The notes below the pieces were generated by a model that ran no database searches, was not told where the DNA came from, and worked only from the letters and a program-made list of their open reading frames with translations. The position numbers and the translations under genes are program-made. This document shows, piece after piece, positions 59,713 through 64,000 of a stretch of 64,000 nucleotides of DNA (position 1 is the stretch's first letter; each line of letters starts with the position of its first letter). Source of the DNA: JANWWM01 sp046292465 (GTDB taxonomy: Bacteria > Bacteroidota > Chlorobiia > Chlorobiales > Thermochlorobacteraceae); contig JBKBRB010000004.1 in NCBI GenBank assembly GCA_046292465.1, forward strand, positions 62,001 to 126,000. Reading direction: 5' to 3'.

Positions 59713-61725
59713 ATGTCCAACGCATATCTCAACATTTTCAAGCATCACATTTTTCGGCGACATCTCTTTGGACTGCGTCAGCGTTTTTTTCCTAAGCCAA
59801 TTTCCGATGCCGAATTTTTCAAACAATTTCCTTTTGAAACCACAACTGCCGAAACCTTTCTTCCGCTCTTTGCGCGGCAAGTTCGCTATAACTTTTTTTT
59901 CAACCTCGCCAATCGCAAAGAGTTTTTCTTGCAACTGCTCACGCGCCTACATTCACACACCGACATTGTGATGGACGCCGAAGCCATTCTGAACAACAAA
60001 ATTGAACTCTTCGGCATCACGCATCGATTTTCAGACGATTGGAATTGGCATTTGGATTTGAACACACAACAAACTTTCAACAAAAATTCCTTTTACACCA
60101 CGATTTCACTTCCTGCAAATGGTCAAGATGTGAAATTTGCTTGGGACCTTTCGCGCTTTCACTTTACTTGGACGCTCGGCAAAGCCTATTGGACAACGAA
60201 CCGACGCGACTACAAAGAAAAATTTCTCACACTCGCACTTGATTGGATAAAGCAAAATCCGTTCTGCTACGGTGTGAATTGGATGTCGCCGATGGATGTT
60301 GCTATTCGCGCCGCCAACTGGATTGCGGGATTTTATTTCTTCAACGACGACAAACCTACCGAAACCGAAACAACAGCGTGGATAACGATTCTTAAATCGC
60401 TTTGGCAACACGGCATCTATCTCGAGCACAACTTGGAATACACGCGCCGAAGCGGCAATCATCTTCTTGCTGACGCGGTCGGACTGTTGATGCTTGGCGT
60501 TTTCTTCAAAGCCTCTGAACACGGACGCATGTGGCTCGAACTTGGAAAAAACATTCTCGAAGAAGAAATTCTTTCACAAACTTATCCCGATGGCGTGAAC
60601 TACGAAATGAGTGTGGCGTATCATCGCATGGTTACAGAGTTTTTCCTCACGGCTTTTGTGTTGATGAATATCAACAAACAACCCTTCTCACTTGCCTATC
60701 GCGACCGACTTGTGCGCATGCTTCATTACCTCGCGCATTACACCAAGCCCGACGGCACCGCGCCCCTGCTCGGCGATTCCGACGATGGACGACTTTTTTG
60801 GTTCAGAAACGACGAAGATTTCAACAACCATACATCAGTGCTTTCTATCGCGCAAACGCTCTTCGACTTTCCTTTCACATCACTCGATATCGATTTCTCT
60901 GAACAAGCCTTGTGGCTTTTAGGCACTGACGGTTGGGAACTCTTTCAGCGAAAGAAACGACTTGCTCCAACAACCTCGCTCACCAGCACGCTTTTTCCTG
61001 ATAGCCAAATTGCCATCATGCGTCAAAGCGATACACATATCTTCATTGATGCAGGCGAACTTGGCAAAAAAGGTTGGGGCGGACACGGCAACAACGACAC
61101 GCTCTCGTTCGAACTTTACGCTAACAGCGTCAACTGGCTCACCGATAGAGGCACTTTCACTTATACTGCCAATAAAGATTTGCGCAACGAACTTCGCTCG
61201 ACACGCTCGCACAATACGGTCATGATTGACGGCGTGGAACTTGCCGACTTTGCCAATGCCTTCAAGGTTAAAGATGATTTCACCAATCCGAAAATTTTGA
61301 AGTGGGAAACTTCATCGGAGCGCGATGTGCTTATTGTTGAACACAGTGCTTATGCACGGCTTTCAAAGCCCGTTAAGCATCAACGCGAATTTTTCTTTGA
61401 CAAACAGCGTAGCGAACTCTTGCTGACCGACACGCTCACTGGGCAAGGCGAACACACAGCAGAGTTTTTCTTTCACTTCGCGCCTGATATTGTGCTTGCG
61501 CAAAATGGCAACATCATAACAGCGACGCATGTAAGTTCCGCTCAACTTGTTTTAACATTCAGCGCGAAGCACAAGGAGATTGCGATTCAGCCGAGTTGGA
61601 TTGCGCCACGCTACCATCGCCGCGTTGAAACTCAAATGTTGGCGGTGCGCATTGCCTTTCAGGACGCACTCGTAGCATCGGTGCGCTTTTCTTGGCAATC
61701 GACAAGCAGCGATACATCGAATTAA
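59713..61725 (+). CDS. Heparinase II/III family polysaccharide lyase-like protein
   Basis: A 670-residue protein from the ATG at 59713. The first 350 residues form the alpha/alpha barrel (RSGNHLLADAVGLLMLG, TYPDGVNYEMSVAYHRMV), and the C-terminal half is the beta-sandwich (DAGELGKKGWGGHGNNDTLS and RSTRSHNTVMIDGVE). This matches the heparinase II/III and alginate-lyase superfamily, which acts on acidic polysaccharides in export clusters. There is no signal peptide visible, so it may act in the cytoplasm or be exported otherwise. It is alone on its strand before parA. Confidence 0.85.
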   Translation: MSNAYLNIFKHHIFRRHLFGLRQRFFPKPISDAEFFKQFPFETTTAETFLPLFARQVRYNFFFNLANRKEFFLQLLTRLHSHTDIVMDAEAILNNKIELFGITHRFSDDWNWHLDLNTQQTFNKNSFYTTISLPANGQDVKFAWDLSRFHFTWTLGKAYWTTNRRDYKEKFLTLALDWIKQNPFCYGVNWMSPMDVAIRAANWIAGFYFFNDDKPTETETTAWITILKSLWQHGIYLEHNLEYTRRSGNHLLADAVGLLMLGVFFKASEHGRMWLELGKNILEEEILSQTYPDGVNYEMSVAYHRMVTEFFLTAFVLMNINKQPFSLAYRDRLVRMLHYLAHYTKPDGTAPLLGDSDDGRLFWFRNDEDFNNHTSVLSIAQTLFDFPFTSLDIDFSEQALWLLGTDGWELFQRKKRLAPTTSLTSTLFPDSQIAIMRQSDTHIFIDAGELGKKGWGGHGNNDTLSFELYANSVNWLTDRGTFTYTANKDLRNELRSTRSHNTVMIDGVELADFANAFKVKDDFTNPKILKWETSSERDVLIVEHSAYARLSKPVKHQREFFFDKQRSELLLTDTLTGQGEHTAEFFFHFAPDIVLAQNGNIITATHVSSAQLVLTFSAKHKEIAIQPSWIAPRYHRRVETQMLAVRIAFQDALVASVRFSWQSTSSDTSN

Positions 61726-61805
61726 GATTTTCCGTCTCAAAATTTTAGGTATATTTCGTTTCTACTATCTTTCTTGCTCTAACTTCGTGCTAAATTATCG
61801 CGCTC

Positions 61806-62669
61806 ATGGGGAGAGTTATCGCAATTTCCAATCAAAAAGGAGGCGTTGGAAAAACCACGACGGCAATTAACCTTGCATCGTCTATTGCCGCCGCCGAGCT
61901 TTCAACGCTTCTCATCGATATCGACCCACAAGCGAACGCTACTGTTGGGTCGGGCACGCATGTTTCAGATGAGACGAAAACGATTTATGAAGTCTTGGTT
62001 GAAAAAGAGGACATTGAAAATGTGATTCAAAAATCGGCGTTGCCGTTTATGGATGTTGTGCCGTCGCATATCAATCTTGTTGGAACAGAAATTGAGCTTG
62101 TTGATGTGCCTGAGCGCGAAAAAGTCATGTTTCATGCGCTTCAAAAAGTGCGCAAAAAATATGATTACATTTTGATTGATTGCCCGCCCTCGCTTGGGCT
62201 TATCACGCTTAATTCGCTCACGGCGGCGGATGCGGTTTTGATTCCCGTTCAATGTGAATACTTCGCGCTTGAAGGACTGGGTCAACTTCTCAACACGATT
62301 AGCCTTGTGCGCAAGCACCTCAATCCCAACCTCGACATTGAAGGCGTTTTGCTGACGATGTATGACAGCCGATTGCGACTATCCAATCAAGTCGCTGAAG
62401 AAGTGCGCAAGTATTTCAAGGATAAAGTCTTCAAGACCGTCATTCGTCGTAATGTTAAAGTTTCCGAAGCCCCGTCGCACGGCAAGCCCATTTTGCTTTA
62501 CGACGCACAAAGTCTTGGCACGAAAGATTATATGGATTTAGCATATGAACTGTTCGAGCGCAATGGTATTGAGAAGTTCAAAACGATAAAGTCGCGTAAC
62601 GGCGCATCGCCGGTGACAACACCACCTGCGTCGCTTTCTTCCGATGTCAACCTCAACTCCAACATCTAA
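61806..62669 (+). CDS. parA: Chromosome partitioning ATPase ParA/Soj
   Basis: A 287-residue Walker ATPase. The deviant Walker A KGGVGKTTTAIN is at residues 11-22, Walker A-prime DIDPQAN, Walker B ILIDCPPSLG and the ALEGL loop follow. The chromosomal form carries no N-terminal helix-turn-helix. It drives movement and placement of parS-bound ParB. It is 11 bases ahead of parB. I saw no obvious parS palindrome in the window. Confidence 0.97.
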   Translation: MGRVIAISNQKGGVGKTTTAINLASSIAAAELSTLLIDIDPQANATVGSGTHVSDETKTIYEVLVEKEDIENVIQKSALPFMDVVPSHINLVGTEIELVDVPEREKVMFHALQKVRKKYDYILIDCPPSLGLITLNSLTAADAVLIPVQCEYFALEGLGQLLNTISLVRKHLNPNLDIEGVLLTMYDSRLRLSNQVAEEVRKYFKDKVFKTVIRRNVKVSEAPSHGKPILLYDAQSLGTKDYMDLAYELFERNGIEKFKTIKSRNGASPVTTPPASLSSDVNLNSNI

Positions 62670-62680
62670 CCTTATCGGAT

Positions 62681-63640
62681 ATGGCGGCAAAATTAGTTCT
62701 TGGCAAAGGTTTGGGGGCATTGATTGCGGATAAAGCCATAGAAATCGAAGACCGTCAGAGCCCCACACCATCTACCGAAGTTCATGAGCGTCGTTTCCGC
62801 AATATCCAAACTGGCGAAGTTGGAACGATTGGACTGCTCCCGATTGCGCAAATCTCTCCGAATCCTTTTCAACCGCGTATGGACTTTGAGCCTGAAGCCT
62901 TGCAAGAACTCAAAGAATCCATCATGCAAAAAGGTGTTGTTCAACCTATCACGGTGCGACGCAAGCCTGACGGTAACGGATACGAACTCATTAGTGGGGA
63001 GAGACGATTGCGTGCTGCTGCTGATGCTGGTTTCACCGAAATTCCTGCATATGTGCTCGATGTAAAAACCAACCGCGATATGATTGAAATCGCGCTCATC
63101 GAGAACATTCAACGCAAAAATCTCAATCCGATTGAAGTTGCACTCGGCTACCAACGCCTCGCCGACGAATGTGGTTTGACTCAAGAAGAAATTGCACAGC
63201 GCGTCAACAAAGACCGCTCTACTGTTACGAATTTCATTCGCTTGCTCAAACTGCCTCGTGAAATTCAAGAGAGCATTCGCACCGAAACGGTTTCAATGGG
63301 GCATGCACGCGCTCTGCTTGCTGTTGAAGACCCTGAGATTCAACTCGAACTCTGGCGGCTCATCATTGAACAGCAGCTTTCCGTTCGTCGCGTCGAAGAA
63401 CTTGCCAATAAAATCAACCGCCAAAAGAAAAAGACCAGCCGAAAAAAAGCAGGAAAGTCTGATTCCGAAAAACTCTTGGATATTGCAGAGGTAGAAAACA
63501 CATTGCGCAACAAGCTTAGCACGAAAGTCAAAGTTCGCCACTCCAAAAAAGGAAGCGGCGAAATCGTTATCGAGTATTACAGTGCTGACGATTTGGAGCG
63601 CATTTTAGAAGCTATTACAAACCCCAATGCACAAGGCTAA
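62681..63640 (+). CDS. parB: Chromosome partitioning protein ParB/Spo0J
   Basis: A 319-residue protein. The N-terminal domain has the CTPase/spreading box LISGERRLRAA and ALIENIQRKNLNPIEVALGY; the helix-turn-helix at about residues 165-185 (GLTQEEIAQRVNKDRSTVTN), and the C-terminal dimerisation tail is present. It binds parS and spreads as a clamp, interacting with parA. Probable co-transcription with parA. The stop is 4 bases from the convergent LacI-type gene. Confidence 0.97.
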   Translation: MAAKLVLGKGLGALIADKAIEIEDRQSPTPSTEVHERRFRNIQTGEVGTIGLLPIAQISPNPFQPRMDFEPEALQELKESIMQKGVVQPITVRRKPDGNGYELISGERRLRAAADAGFTEIPAYVLDVKTNRDMIEIALIENIQRKNLNPIEVALGYQRLADECGLTQEEIAQRVNKDRSTVTNFIRLLKLPREIQESIRTETVSMGHARALLAVEDPEIQLELWRLIIEQQLSVRRVEELANKINRQKKKTSRKKAGKSDSEKLLDIAEVENTLRNKLSTKVKVRHSKKGSGEIVIEYYSADDLERILEAITNPNAQG

Positions 63641-63643
63641 TCT

Positions 63644-64000
63644 TTATGCGGTTTCTCTCACAATCAGTTCTGGCTCTAAGCGACGGTTTTGCTTGGGCGC
63701 ATTGGGGTTTTTGATGCGTTGAAGTAAAAAATCAAAGGCTGTTGCGCCCATTTTTTGAATCGGTTGTCGAACAGTTGTCAGGTGCGGTGAAATGAGTTGT
63801 GCAATTGGTTGGTCGTCAAAACCAATGACTGCGACTTGTTTTGGAATTTGGTAGCCGTGCTCGAGCAAAGCCGTAACGATTCCTATCGCCATTTCATCGC
63901 CCGCTGCACAGAAAACGGCATCAAACGGCAAGTCTCTGGACTTGCGAATGAAATTCTCAATCACTTCGCTTCCTTGTTGGCGCATTTCGCTGATTTTGTA
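63644..64000 (-). CDS. LacI/GalR-family regulator, C-terminal fragment cut by the window edge
   Basis: About 119 residues are visible; the frame is open to the window end, so the helix-turn-helix lies outside. The ligand domain reads FDAVFCAAGDEMAIGIVTAL, VAVIGFDDQPIAQLISPHLT and TVRQPIQKMGATAFDFLLQ, typical of the LacI/GalR family. It represses carbohydrate genes with a sugar effector in most relatives. It is convergent with parB. Confidence 0.9.
   Translation of the reverse strand, partial: YKISEMRQQGSEVIENFIRKSRDLPFDAVFCAAGDEMAIGIVTALLEHGYQIPKQVAVIGFDDQPIAQLISPHLTTVRQPIQKMGATAFDFLLQRIKNPNAPKQNRRLEPELIVRETA

Noticed and set aside
61726..63640. A parS centromere palindrome near parA/parB.
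   Set aside because: I looked for TGTTNCACGTGAAACA-like sequence and saw none.
1..64000. tRNA, rRNA or CRISPR features.
   Set aside because: No cloverleaf-like GGTTCGAATCC arms, ribosomal sequence or regularly spaced repeats were seen. A tRNA could still be missed by eye.

Overview
The window is a dense, gene-rich stretch of about 64 kb of bacterial chromosome with no rRNA, tRNA, CRISPR array or prophage that I could recognise. Several signs point to the Chlorobi/Ignavibacteria side of the Bacteroidota-Chlorobiota group. The primary sigma factor is short and lacks region 1.1. A secreted M1 peptidase ends in a type IX secretion sorting domain with the YPNPFNPTT motif. MenA, LptB and RND genes imply a menaquinone-using bacterium with an outer membrane. 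The exact genus is not decided by this sequence, and no photosynthesis genes are present here.

Layout: 1-3.4 kb holds two divergently arranged GAF signalling proteins, a SpoIIE/RsbU-type phosphatase cut by the window edge and a GAF-GAF protein with a degenerate GGDEF domain. 3.4-5.1 kb holds two tandem bacterial microcompartment vertex (BMC-P, EutN/CcmL) genes and the primary sigma factor. 5.3-12.4 kb is a tightly packed plus-strand run: yqeY, divIVA, hutI, hutG, lptB, menA, a Gfo/Idh/MocA oxidoreductase and a broken DNA methyltransferase. 12.4-26.6 kb is mostly minus strand: a UshA-type nucleotidase lipoprotein, glutaredoxin-like protein, thioredoxin, RhlE-type helicase, an orphan RND pump, a secreted unknown, asnB, an esterase, two nearly identical Uma2 genes, gatB and a third Uma2 gene. 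26.7-29.9 kb has a lipoprotein peroxiredoxin, a quinone oxidoreductase-like gene and a trans-sulfuration enzyme.

29.9-36.3 kb is the most striking region. Two small paralogous coiled-coil proteins precede a chemosensory run of PATAN(DUF4388)-receiver protein, CheY, CheW, a 492-residue protein of unknown family, and a methyl-accepting protein with a periplasmic DUF3365-like domain carrying a CxxCH haem c motif. The order resembles cyanobacterial pix/pil phototaxis operons (patA-type, cheY, cheW, mcp), but no cheA, cheB or cheR is present. The likely output is surface motility or type IV pili; that is inference.

36.4-46 kb carries an AMIN-amidase, RNase HI, a TldD/TldE pair with a Tat leader only on TldD, an aldehyde dehydrogenase and the M1 peptidase. 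46-59.6 kb carries a glycosyltransferase, three DNA methyltransferases (two with an adjacent candidate restriction endonuclease, one apparently orphan), redox proteins, phosphoglycerate mutase, an ABC exporter, yajQ, an internally deleted ArsC-like remnant, pcm and rqcH. 59.7-64 kb has a heparinase II/III-like enzyme, the parA-parB chromosome partition pair and the C-terminal part of a LacI-type regulator cut by the edge.
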